Positions 45,320 through 53,768 of a stretch of 58,813 nt of DNA are shown in pieces; position 1 is the stretch's first letter, and every line of letters begins with the position of its first letter. Under the pieces are notes generated by a model. That model was not told the origin of the DNA and did not search any database. It saw nothing but the letters and a program-made list of their open reading frames with translations. This DNA comes from Rivihabitans pingtungensis (GTDB taxonomy: Bacteria; Pseudomonadota; Gammaproteobacteria; Burkholderiales; Aquaspirillaceae): contig NZ_QJKI01000025.1 of the NCBI RefSeq assembly GCF_003201855.1, forward strand, positions 1-58,813, read 5' to 3'. The position numbers were made by a program, and so were the translations under genes.

Positions 45320-46730
45320 ATGAACGCCACCACGCCCACCCTGCTTTATCAGCATCTGGCCGACGATGTCGCCAGCATGATTGCCAGCGGCACGCTGCGC
45401 CCCGGCGATAAACTGCCGTCGCTGCGCGAAATGCGCACCCGCCGTCAGGTCAGCCTGACCACGGTCACCGAAGCGTTTCGCGTGCTGGAAGACCGTGGGC
45501 TGATCGAGGCGCGGCCGCAGTCCGGCTTTTATGTGCGCCGCCGCCCGCCTTTGCCGCTGCCGGCGCAAAGCTCGCCCTCGCCCGAGCCGTCGCTGGTGTC
45601 AGTGAATGCGCTGCTGTGGCGTTATATGCGCATTGCCCACGCTGGCACGTTTGGCTGTGCGGTGCCGGCGGCCGAGCTGTTTCCGGGCGCGCAGTTGCAA
45701 AAGCTGACCAGCGAGGCGCTGCGTCGTCATAGTCATTTGCTCAGCGATTATGGCAAGCCGGCCGGGCTGGACAGTCTGCGCCGGCAGATTGCCCGCCGCG
45801 CGCTGGGCTGGGGCGGCCGGCTGGCGGTGGATGACATCATCGTCACCAATGGCTGTATCGAGGCGCTGAGCTTGTGCCTGCGCGCGGTGGCGCAGGCCGG
45901 CGATGTGGTGGCGATTGAATCGCCCACCTATTTTGGCGTGTTGCAGCTTCTGGAAAGCCACGGCGTAAAGGCGCTGGAAATCCCCACCCACCCGGTAAGC
46001 GGCGTGTCGCTGGAGGCGCTGGAGCTGGCCACCCGCCACGGCCAGGTGAAAGCCTGCCTGCTGACGCCGAATTTTTCCAATCCACTGGGCAGTCTGATGC
46101 CAGAGGCCAATAAGCGCGCCTTGGTGGAGATGCTGGCCGAGCGCAATATCCCGCTGATTGAAGACGATATTTATGGAGAGTTCCACTTTGGCCGCGAGCG
46201 GCCGCTGCCGGCCAAGGCGTTCGACACCTGCGGCAATGTGCTGTATTGCAGCTCGTTCACCAAGATGATCTCGCCCGGCCTGCGCGTGGGCTGGGTGTGC
46301 GGCGGGCGCTATCAGGCCAAGCTGGAGGTGCTGAAATACATCAATAGTTTTACCACGCCAGCGCTGATGCAGCAGGTGGTGGCCCAGTTTCTGGAATCCG
46401 GCTTTGACCGCCATATCCGCCGGCTGCGCCGATCAGGTGGCGCAGGCAATTGACGGCATCGAACGGTATTTTCCGGCAGGCACGCGGCTGAACCCGCCAC
46501 AAGGAGGTTATGTGCTGTGGGTGGCGCTGCCGGAAGGCGCCAACGCCGTGGCGCTGATGGAAACCGCCGCCCAGGAAAACATCAGTCTGGCGCCGGGCGC
46601 GTTGTTTTCTGCGCGTGAAGGCTTTGCCAACTGTATCCGGCTGTCCTGCGGTGCGCCATGGACACCCCAGCAAGCCAACGCCCTGCGCCGGTTGGGCGAA
46701 CTGGTGGATGCCAACTTGCAAGACACATGA
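45320..46730 (+). pseudogene. MocR-family regulator, frameshifted
   Basis: The first frame encodes a GntR winged helix (DKLPSLREMRTRRQVSLTTV, then DRGLIEARPQSGFYV) and most of an aminotransferase-like domain, including the PLP lysine in SSFTKMISPGLRVGW. It breaks after FDRHIRRLRR at about 46430. The remaining 90 or so residues (DQVAQAIDGIERYFPAGTR to the end) continue in another frame to 46730. An intact relative would have a few more residues at the break (RRLRR, then about three residues, then DQVAQ), so a small deletion is likely. It could be a real inactivation or a sequence error. The start at 45320 gives the usual N-terminus. Confidence 0.8.
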
Positions 46731-46745
46731 AATTCTTTCGCCGAA

Positions 46746-46808
46746 TCGTCCTGGTGTTGTGGTGACTGGCGATTTGCCAGAGCTGCTTCGCTGAGTTTGG
46801 CAAGTGAT
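46746..46808 (+). repeat. Interspersed palindromic repeat, copy 12 (decayed)
   Basis: cgtcctggtgttgtggtgac, tggcgatttgccagagctgc and ttcgctgagtttggcaagtg recall the consensus in reduced form. It lies 16 bases behind the MocR frame's final stop codon. Confidence 0.4.
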
Positions 46809-47255
46809 GCTCGACTGTGGTTTTTTTGCATGCAGTTTAGCTGGTCTGCCAGGGGCAATATACTGCACCTTATCTGCTCTATATTATGGCTGTGCGCATG
46901 ACGTTGCGCGCATGGCCATACATGGGCAGATTCGAACGAACCCTCATCAAGATAAATAAACTCAATTAAATCAATATATTGCGATTTAATTTGCGCCTGA
47001 CATTTCATTCCGTGCACTCATTTCCGGGTGTTTTTTCATACAAAATTCCGCCCATTGTTATTTCAAATGTTTGCATGAATTTTGGCAAAACCACCGTGCC
47101 AATCAAATAAAAATCTCCGTTAAGTAAAACTACTCATACACTGCATTGGCATGAGCCGTAGGCAAATGCACAACGCATCTTGCCCTCGGTTTGAGGGCTT
47201 CGCCTTGGGCGGGGCCGTGGTGGTGGGTGATCCATACAACAACGGGGAGTCTGAC
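46809..47255. other. AT-rich spacer before the cysteine peptidase gene
   Basis: No convincing gene is seen here. Short open frames lack ribosome binding sites. The composition is AT-rich compared with flanking genes. The promoter of the peptidase gene should be in the last 150 bases. Confidence 0.5.
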
Positions 47256-48071
47256 ATGGCAACTGCAAGCCGCATTATCCTGACCGGGGTGCCGGCCTAT
47301 CGGCAAGACACTGTAGTGAAAGAAAACGGCAAATCTGTGATTGCCGGCTGCGGCCCTACCGCCGCCTTGATGCTGTTGGCCTGGTACGACCGCCGACGCG
47401 GCTACAAGCGGCTGGTCAGCGCCAGCCAGGAAAGCAGCGCGCTGCCGGATGACTTGATCATCGAGTTGCGCCAGCTAATGCACACGGTTAACGACCTGAA
47501 AAACGGCCAGGAATGGGGGCTGACCGTGCCGGCGTTTTTTCATAGCGGGCTGGATAAATACATCTCCGACCGTTACGGCAAAACCAAGATCGAAACCTGT
47601 GGCAGCAGCGACCTGGGCGTCAGCCTGGACGATGTATTCGAGAAATCCGTCTCGCTGATCCGCAAAGACAAACCGCATGTGCTGCTGCTGGACTGGCAGG
47701 GCAAGCAGGGGATTTTCCCCAATCATTACGTGGTGGTGGTGGGTTTTCGCAAGGATAACGGCTACAAGAAGCTGATCGTCAATCCGGGCTGGGGGTATAA
47801 CTTCCATGTGGTGGATATGGAAGACGATTCGGTCAAACCGGTGCGCTTGTATTGGGTGGATTCGATCGAAAAAGATCCGGACGGCCCGGCTGACGGCCAC
47901 ACCATCGGCCCCAAAGATAGTTACACCTGGGTGAAAAAAGACGGCAAAGACCTGCTCGACCCCGATCCCTACAGCGCCAGCAGCAACAACAAGGTGGACT
48001 GGCGCGCGGCTGATCTGTGCGAAGAACTGATCACCGGCACAATGATCCGCCGCAACAGCTGGTTTGACTGA
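47256..48071 (+). CDS. Papain-like (C39-type) cysteine peptidase, unknown role
   Basis: The product is 271 residues. Cys32 is in IAGCGPTAALMLLAWYD, His157 in NHYVVVVGF and Asn176 in VNPGWG, the catalytic order Cys-His-Asn/Asp of the C39/papain fold. No signal peptide, membrane segment or ABC-transporter domain is present, so it is not a classical bacteriocin exporter. It could be an exported effector or a peptide-processing enzyme. GGGGAG lies at good spacing before this ATG, which is why it is preferred over an in-frame start 35 codons upstream. Confidence 0.75.
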   Translation: MATASRIILTGVPAYRQDTVVKENGKSVIAGCGPTAALMLLAWYDRRRGYKRLVSASQESSALPDDLIIELRQLMHTVNDLKNGQEWGLTVPAFFHSGLDKYISDRYGKTKIETCGSSDLGVSLDDVFEKSVSLIRKDKPHVLLLDWQGKQGIFPNHYVVVVGFRKDNGYKKLIVNPGWGYNFHVVDMEDDSVKPVRLYWVDSIEKDPDGPADGHTIGPKDSYTWVKKDGKDLLDPDPYSASSNNKVDWRAADLCEELITGTMIRRNSWFD

Positions 48072-48088
48072 GAGTCAGCAGTCCAGTT

Positions 48089-48180
48089 AAAAACCCAGCG
48101 CAACGCTCCTGGCCAGATGCACGACTGCAGACACGGCAAGGTCGGGCAACAACGCCAGGAGGGTTGTGTGAGCGGTTCTT
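48089..48180 (-). repeat. Interspersed palindromic repeat, copy 13
   Basis: Reverse-oriented copy: aaaacccagcgcaacg, ctcctggccagatgcacgac, tgcagacacggcaaggtcgg, gcaacaacgccaggagggtt, gtgtgagcggttct. It lies between two convergent genes, 3 bases beyond the hydroxylase stop codon. Confidence 0.78.
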
Positions 48181-48183
48181 GGT

Positions 48184-49341
48184 TCAAAACCCGATGGCTT
48201 GCCTGGCCAGCTGCCGTTTAATCAAGGGCAGATGCTGGGTGAGCGACAGGCCGGTGTTGCGCAGCCAGCCCAGCAGCGGGTCTTGGGTGTGAAACAGCTT
48301 GAACAGGCCATCGCAAGTCAGCTGCATGGTGTTGACCGCCTCGCGGCGCATGCGCTGGTAGCGGCGCAGCAGCAGCCATTCGCCGGGGTCGCCGCCGTGT
48401 TCGGCCAGCAGCGCGGCCAGGGCGTGGGCGTCGCCAAAGCCCAGGTTGACGCCCTGGCCGGCCAGCGGATGCACGGTGTGGGCGGCGTCGCCTACCAGGG
48501 CGATGCGCGGGGCCACCACGCTGTCCGGGCGCATCAGCCGCAGCGGAAAAGCATGCGCCGGGGTCAGCAGGCTAAACCCACCCAGCTCGCGCCCGCCAGC
48601 CTGGGCGACGGTGTCGCACAGGCTGGCGGCGTCCAGCGCGGTCAGCGCCTCGGGCTTGGCGGTGGACCACACCATGGAAATCCGCTGCCCCGGCAAGGGC
48701 AGCCAAGCCAAGATGCCATCGCCCAAAAACCACTGGCGGGCAATATTGCCGTGGTCGCGCTCGGCGACAAAATTGGCCACCACGCCGCTGTGGCCATACG
48801 GCGAGACATCCACGCGGATGCCGGTTTGCTGGCGCACCCAGGAATTGGCCCCGTCGGCGCCAATCAGCAGGCGGGTGTTCAGGCTGCGGCCGTCGTCCAG
48901 CGTCAGGCTGACATGGCGCGGATGCTGGCTGATGGCGGTGGGGCGCACGCCGGCAATGCATTGTGCCGGGCTGTCGGCCAGTTGCTGCCACAGCGCCGCC
49001 AGCAGCCAGCGGTTTTCGGCAATCCAGGCCAGCGCCGGCTGGCCGGCGTCGGCGGCGTGAAAGGCAATCCGGCCGTGGCGGTCGCCGCGCACGTCCATGC
49101 CGGCCACCACGCCCAGGCGCGAGGCATCCGGCCAGGCGTGCAGTCCCTGCAAAAAAGCCTGATTGGCCGGGCTGATGGCGTACACCCGTGGATCCCAGTC
49201 GTCGGGGCGGTCCAGCCCGGTCAATGGTGGCTGCTGGCCTTCAATCAAGGCCACCTGGCGTCCCTGGCGCGCCAGCGCCAGCGCCAGGCTGGCGCCCACC
49301 AGGCCGCCCCCTACAATCAGCGCGTCAAAACATGTGTTCAT
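48184..49341 (-). CDS. UbiH/UbiF-family FAD monooxygenase (third in the window)
   Basis: The product is 385 residues. The Rossmann motif ALIVGGGLVGASLALALA is at the N-terminus, DDWDPRVYAIS corresponds to the family DxR motif, and the second FAD motif is ALVGDAAHTVHPLAGQGVNLG, the canonical form for ubiquinone-ring hydroxylases. It most resembles UbiF/UbiI-type members. It starts 32 bases after slt on the same strand. Which ring position it hydroxylates is unresolved given the two paralogues at 33.4-34.5 kb and 41.1-42.4 kb. Confidence 0.85.
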   Translation of the reverse strand: MNTCFDALIVGGGLVGASLALALARQGRQVALIEGQQPPLTGLDRPDDWDPRVYAISPANQAFLQGLHAWPDASRLGVVAGMDVRGDRHGRIAFHAADAGQPALAWIAENRWLLAALWQQLADSPAQCIAGVRPTAISQHPRHVSLTLDDGRSLNTRLLIGADGANSWVRQQTGIRVDVSPYGHSGVVANFVAERDHGNIARQWFLGDGILAWLPLPGQRISMVWSTAKPEALTALDAASLCDTVAQAGGRELGGFSLLTPAHAFPLRLMRPDSVVAPRIALVGDAAHTVHPLAGQGVNLGFGDAHALAALLAEHGGDPGEWLLLRRYQRMRREAVNTMQLTCDGLFKLFHTQDPLLGWLRNTGLSLTQHLPLIKRQLARQAIGF

Positions 49342-49373
49342 GATGCGAGGTTCTTTCCTGTTGCCATCGTCGC

Positions 49374-51224
49374 TTAGCGGCCGGGAATCCAGCCCATACG
49401 GTCTTTCAGCCGCAAGCGGGCGCTGCCCAGATGACCCGAATAATGCACGGCGTTGGCCATCACTTTTTGCACATAATCGCGGGTTTCGGTAAACGGGATG
49501 GTCTCGGCGTAAATCGCCCCTTCCAGCGTGTCGCCAGATTGCCAGGCGCGGGCGCGGCCCGGCCCGGCGTTGTAGGCGGCGGTGGCCAGCACGGCGTTGT
49601 CGTCCAGGCCGTCGAACACATGGCGCAGATACCAGGTGCCCAGCTGGATATTGGTGGAGACATCGTTCACCGAGAAACTGCCCAGCCCCATCTTGTTTGC
49701 CACCCATTTGGCGGTGGCCGGCATCAGCTGCATCAGGCCAGAAGCGCCCACGCCGGAGCGGGCGATGTGCACAAAGCGGCTTTCCTGGCGAATCAGGCCA
49801 TACACCCAGGCTTCGTCCAGATTCAGCTGGCGGGCGTAGCGCTGGGTGGCGTCGCGGTAGGGCGACAGATAGCGCAGGGTAAAGTCGTGCAGGTTCACCG
49901 TGCGGTCGGCGCTATAAATGGCCATATCGTAAAAGCCGGCCTGACGGCCGATTTCCGCCGCCGCCAGCAGCGATTCATCCGGCTGATTGCGCATGGCAAA
50001 GCGCCATTCGCGCTTGGCGTCTTCGCGGAATTCCGGACGGGCAAAACGCTGGGCGATGTCAAACAAGGCCAGCGCGCGCGCCAGCGACGGGTTTTGCCGC
50101 ATGCTGGCGATTTCTTGCTCGGACGGGGTGTAGCGCGCCGGGGTTTCGCCCACCGACGTGCCCAGCTCGTCGCGGGCGAGCAGGCCATAAAAACTGTTCA
50201 GCTGGCTGATGCGGGTAAAGCGCTGGTTGGCGTCTTGCGTTTTGCCGCGCTGTTTGAGCGCGCGGCCTTGCCAGTAAGTCCAGGCCGGCTGGTTACGCAG
50301 CGCTTCGGGCATGTCTTCGGTAACCTGGGCGACGGTTTCCCAGTGGCCCACGCGCAGCGCGGCGCGCGCCCACCATTCCCATTGCTCGTCGCTGAGCTGG
50401 CGCTTGTCGGCCTTGGCGTAGGCGCTGAGCGCGCCCCAGCCGTCCTGACGCTTGGCGGCGGCCATGCCCACCTGACCCCAGCCATAGCCGGCGTCGGTTT
50501 TGGGCAGGCGGCCCTCCAGGCTGGCCAGCAGCTGGCCGGCGCCTTGCGGGTCGTTCTTGGCCTGCCGCACGATGGCGAACAGCGCGCTTTCGCGGCCGGC
50601 TTGGGTGGACAGATCGCCCACGCCAGGGCTAGTCACCTGCGCGGCGGACAGCGGCTGGCCGGTGGCCTGGCTGATGGCGCGCGCGCTGTTGACATTGCCA
50701 GCGGCCAGCATCAGCCGCACGCGCCGCCAGATGTCCGCCTCAGACAAGCGCCCGCTTAACTGATCAAACAAGGCCGCGCAGCCGGGCGTGGCGGTGCGCT
50801 GGGTAAGCCAGCGCTGACGCGCCTGCGCCAGCGCCTCGCCATCGCCTTGCTTTAAGCGCAGCAGGGTGTCCGAGCATTGCACATCGTCGTCGCGCGCCAC
50901 CGCCGGCAGCTTGGCGTACTCCTGGGCGAATTCAGCCCAGGCTTCGCTGCGCGCCAGGCGCTTGGCCCAGTCCAGGCGCAGTTTTTCTGCCAGGGCGCTG
51001 TCGGCGTAGCGTTGCAAAAAGGCCTGCACTTCGCCGCTGCCCGCGGCGTCCAGATTGCGGCTGAGCGCCCAGTAGCGCGGGTAACTTTCCAGCACCGTGC
51101 CTTGCGCGCTGTCTTGCGCGGCAAACAGGGCCGGGCCGCCATTGCGTGCGGCCACCAGATCGGCGTCCAGCGCCGCCCAGGCGGGCAGCGAGGCCAGACA
51201 GGCCAGGTAAAGCAGTTTTTTCAT
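49374..51224 (-). CDS. slt: Soluble lytic murein transglycosylase (Slt70-like)
   Basis: The product is 616 residues. It is a periplasmic enzyme that cleaves peptidoglycan glycan strands to 1,6-anhydro products. A signal peptide (MKKLLYLACLASLPAWA) is followed by an alpha-helical superhelix of about 430 residues and a C-terminal SLT domain: YGLIRQESRFVHIARSGVGA with the catalytic Glu, GLMQLMPATAKWVANKMG and AAYNAGPGRAR. The start at 51224 places the signal peptide at the N-terminus. The downstream hydroxylase is probably co-transcribed. The 294 bp before the gene (51225-51518) is shared with ribBA and shows no other gene. Confidence 0.93.
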   Translation of the reverse strand: MKKLLYLACLASLPAWAALDADLVAARNGGPALFAAQDSAQGTVLESYPRYWALSRNLDAAGSGEVQAFLQRYADSALAEKLRLDWAKRLARSEAWAEFAQEYAKLPAVARDDDVQCSDTLLRLKQGDGEALAQARQRWLTQRTATPGCAALFDQLSGRLSEADIWRRVRLMLAAGNVNSARAISQATGQPLSAAQVTSPGVGDLSTQAGRESALFAIVRQAKNDPQGAGQLLASLEGRLPKTDAGYGWGQVGMAAAKRQDGWGALSAYAKADKRQLSDEQWEWWARAALRVGHWETVAQVTEDMPEALRNQPAWTYWQGRALKQRGKTQDANQRFTRISQLNSFYGLLARDELGTSVGETPARYTPSEQEIASMRQNPSLARALALFDIAQRFARPEFREDAKREWRFAMRNQPDESLLAAAEIGRQAGFYDMAIYSADRTVNLHDFTLRYLSPYRDATQRYARQLNLDEAWVYGLIRQESRFVHIARSGVGASGLMQLMPATAKWVANKMGLGSFSVNDVSTNIQLGTWYLRHVFDGLDDNAVLATAAYNAGPGRARAWQSGDTLEGAIYAETIPFTETRDYVQKVMANAVHYSGHLGSARLRLKDRMGWIPGR

Positions 51225-51518
51225 GCCAATACTCAGTCGATAAGCCAGACAGCACATCTGGCAAGGAAGTGTTGCATTTTAAGCCATTGCCCTGCCCGCG
51301 CAGGCGGGAATGCCGCCAACCCGGCAAAAAAATTTTGCGCCGGCCGCCCTGGCCCCCGGCGATGGCCCGCTGACGGCCGGCATATTGCCAAATACACTAT
51401 CGATAGCGCCATCGCGCGCGCGGAAATCGGCGCACTGGGGTATGATAGAAGAACTGCACTTCACACACCGGCCGCCTGGCCGGCTCTGGTTGATTCTTCC
51501 GAATTCCTTTAGTCCATT

Positions 51519-52622
51519 ATGCTCAGTCCTATTCAAGACATCATCGCCGACATCAAGGCCGGCAAGATGGTCATTCTCGTTGACGAGGAAGACCGCGAAA
51601 ACGAAGGTGACCTGGTGCTGGCGGCCGAACACGTCACCCCGGAAGCCATCAACTTCATGGCCAAATACGCGCGCGGGCTGATTTGCCTGACGCTGTCCGA
51701 GGCGCGCTGCCGTCAGCTCAACCTGCCGCTGATGGTCAGCAACAACGGCTCGTCGCACGGCACCAACTTCACCCTGTCGATCGAAGCCGCCGAAGGCGTC
51801 ACCACCGGGATTTCCGCCGCCGACCGCGCCCGCACCGTGCAGGCCGCCGTGGCCCGCCACGCCAAGCCCAGCGACATCGTGCAGCCGGGGCATATTTTTC
51901 CGCTCAAGGCGCAAAACGGCGGCGTGCTGGTGCGCGCCGGCCACACCGAAGCCGGCTGCGACCTGGCCGCGCTGGCCGGCCTGGAGCCCGCTTCGGTGAT
52001 CTGCGAAATCATGAACGACGACGGCACCATGGCCCGCCTGCCCGAGCTCTTGGTGTTTGCCGAGCAGCACGGCCTGAAAGTCGGCGCGATTTCTGACTTG
52101 ATCCACTACCGCAGCCGCCACGAATGCCTGATCGAGCAAGTGGGCAAGCGCCAGGTGGCCACGCCGTTTGGCGAATTCACCCTGCACGCCTTCCGCGACA
52201 ACACCACCAATGAAACCCATCTGGCGCTGTCCAAGGGCGACATCCGCCCGGATGCCGACACCCTGGTGCGCGTGCACGAGCCGCTGTCGGTGATGGACTG
52301 GCTGGACGCCGGGCAAAGCCCGCATTCGTGGAGCGTGGCCCAAGCGCTGGCCAAGATCAACGCCGACGGCAAGGGCGTGGTGGTGCTGCTACACCGCACC
52401 GAACACGGCGCCGAGCTGCTGGAGCGCGCGCTGCCCGACCTCAACGCCGAGCGCCCGCGCGCCAAGTGGGACGCCAAAACCTTTGGCATCGGCGCGCAAA
52501 TGCTCAAGGCGCTGGGCGTGGGCCGCATGACCCTGCTCTCGCAGCCGCGCAAGATCCCCAGCATGACCGGTTTTGGCCTGGAAGTGTCGGGCTATTTGCT
52601 GCCCGAGGCGGCCCACGCGTAA
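51519..52622 (+). CDS. ribBA: 3,4-dihydroxy-2-butanone 4-phosphate synthase with degenerate GTP cyclohydrolase II domain
   Basis: The product is 367 residues. The N-terminal 200 form Rib[40 protein letters not shown] and [16 protein letters not shown], making the four-carbon precursor of riboflavin from ribulose 5-phosphate. The C-terminal 165 follow the RibA fold ([13 protein letters not shown] onwards) but lack the three zinc-binding cysteines of active GTP cyclohydrolase II, so this half is probably inactive or structural, as in several betaproteobacteria. An active RibA must exist elsewhere. ribH and nusB follow in the usual order. No FMN riboswitch is seen upstream. Confidence 0.93.
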   Translation: MLSPIQDIIADIKAGKMVILVDEEDRENEGDLVLAAEHVTPEAINFMAKYARGLICLTLSEARCRQLNLPLMVSNNGSSHGTNFTLSIEAAEGVTTGISAADRARTVQAAVARHAKPSDIVQPGHIFPLKAQNGGVLVRAGHTEAGCDLAALAGLEPASVICEIMNDDGTMARLPELLVFAEQHGLKVGAISDLIHYRSRHECLIEQVGKRQVATPFGEFTLHAFRDNTTNETHLALSKGDIRPDADTLVRVHEPLSVMDWLDAGQSPHSWSVAQALAKINADGKGVVVLLHRTEHGAELLERALPDLNAERPRAKWDAKTFGIGAQMLKALGVGRMTLLSQPRKIPSMTGFGLEVSGYLLPEAAHA

Positions 52623-52674
52623 AATCACCTGTTTTGCGACGGCCGCCATGGCCGTCGCGGCAATGGAGACTCCC

Positions 52675-53148
52675 ATGCATCCCGATATCCAAATCGTAGA
52701 GCCCAACCTGGACGGCGCCGAACTGCGCATTGGCGTGGTGATGAGCCGCTTTAACCCGGTGGTGTGCCACGGCCTGCGCGACGCCTGCCTGGACGAGCTG
52801 ATCAAGCTGGGCGTGGCCGCCGAAGACATCACCCTGGTGACCGTGCCCGGCGCGCTGGAAATCCCGCTGGCGCTGCAAACCCTGGCCATGTCTGAAGACG
52901 AAGACTTTGACGCGCTGATCGCCCTGGGCGCGGTGATTCGTGGCGAGACCTACCATTTTGAGCTGGTGTCCAACGAATCCGGCGCGGGCGTCACCCGCGT
53001 GGGCCTGGACACCGGCGTGCCCATCGCCAACGCCATCCTGACCACCGAAACCGACGAACAAGCCGAAGCCCGCATGGAAGTCAAAGGCCGCGAAGCCGCC
53101 CGCGTCGCCGTGGAAATGGTTAATCTGAACAAGAGCTTTTTTGAATGA
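52675..53148 (+). CDS. ribH: 6,7-dimethyl-8-ribityllumazine synthase
   Basis: The product is 157 residues and joins the RibB product with the pyrimidine to make lumazine, forming a hollow capsid. Motifs: [14 protein letters not shown] near the N-terminus, [13 protein letters not shown] in the middle and [20 protein letters not shown] with the catalytic His. GGAG lies 7 bases before this ATG; an ATG 12 bases upstream is less well placed. The stop overlaps the nusB start in ATGA. Confidence 0.95.
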   Translation: MHPDIQIVEPNLDGAELRIGVVMSRFNPVVCHGLRDACLDELIKLGVAAEDITLVTVPGALEIPLALQTLAMSEDEDFDALIALGAVIRGETYHFELVSNESGAGVTRVGLDTGVPIANAILTTETDEQAEARMEVKGREAARVAVEMVNLNKSFFE

Positions 53149-53600
53149 AAACTGCCCGCCGCCGCGCCCGTGAATTTGCCGTGCAAGGGGTGTACCAATG
53201 GCAATTGAACGCCCACACCGCCAGCACCATCGAAAAAAACCTGCGCGAAAATGAATTTTTCGCCAAGGCCGACGAAGCCCTGTTCCGCACCCTGCTGTTT
53301 GGCGTGCTGCAAGACATCGCCAGCCTGGACGAGCAACTGCAACGCCACTACGAACGCGCCCCGGAAGAAGTCAGCCCGGTGGAGCGCGCCATCCTGCGCG
53401 TGGCCGCGCTGGAGCTCACCCAACACCCGGAAACCCCGTATCCGGTGATCATCAACGAAGCCATCGAAATCGCCAAAACCTTTGGCGGCGCCGACGGGCA
53501 CAAATTTGTCAACGGCGTGCTGGACAAACTCGCCGCCGACGTGCGCGCGGATGAAGTCGAAGCGCAAAAACGCCAACGCCGCAACAGCCGGGCGGGGTAA
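53145..53600 (+). CDS. nusB: Transcription antitermination protein NusB
   Basis: The product is 151 residues, all alpha-helical. It binds boxA RNA with NusE (ribosomal protein S10) and supports antitermination in rRNA operons. [33 protein letters not shown] and [29 protein letters not shown] are typical. It is coupled to ribH by a 4-base overlap, the usual ribH-nusB arrangement in proteobacteria. A strong terminator follows. Confidence 0.95.
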   Translation: MKTARRRAREFAVQGVYQWQLNAHTASTIEKNLRENEFFAKADEALFRTLLFGVLQDIASLDEQLQRHYERAPEEVSPVERAILRVAALELTQHPETPYPVIINEAIEIAKTFGGADGHKFVNGVLDKLAADVRADEVEAQKRQRRNSRAG

Positions 53601-53641
53601 GCCAGGCTGGAGGGGCGGCTAAGACAGCCCCGAGTGATGCA

Positions 53642-53678
53642 AAACGCGCCAGAGAGCATGCTCCTGGCGCGTTTTTTT
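53642..53678 (+). terminator. Terminator of the ribBA-ribH-nusB operon
   Basis: AAACGCGCCAG and CTGGCGCGTTT form a perfect 11-bp stem with an 11-base loop, running into a T7 tract. This is a strong rho-independent terminator. Confidence 0.88.
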
Positions 53679-53768
53679 GTGCGCCGCAATGCTTTTGGTT
53701 TACAAATATTTACAAAAAATACTACAAATGGTAGTTTTAGCAATCAATTCATCATGGAGGGCTGTCGT

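Noticed and set aside
51225..51518. FMN riboswitch before ribBA
   Set aside because: I could not find the conserved RFN core elements; only short unrelated hairpins are present.
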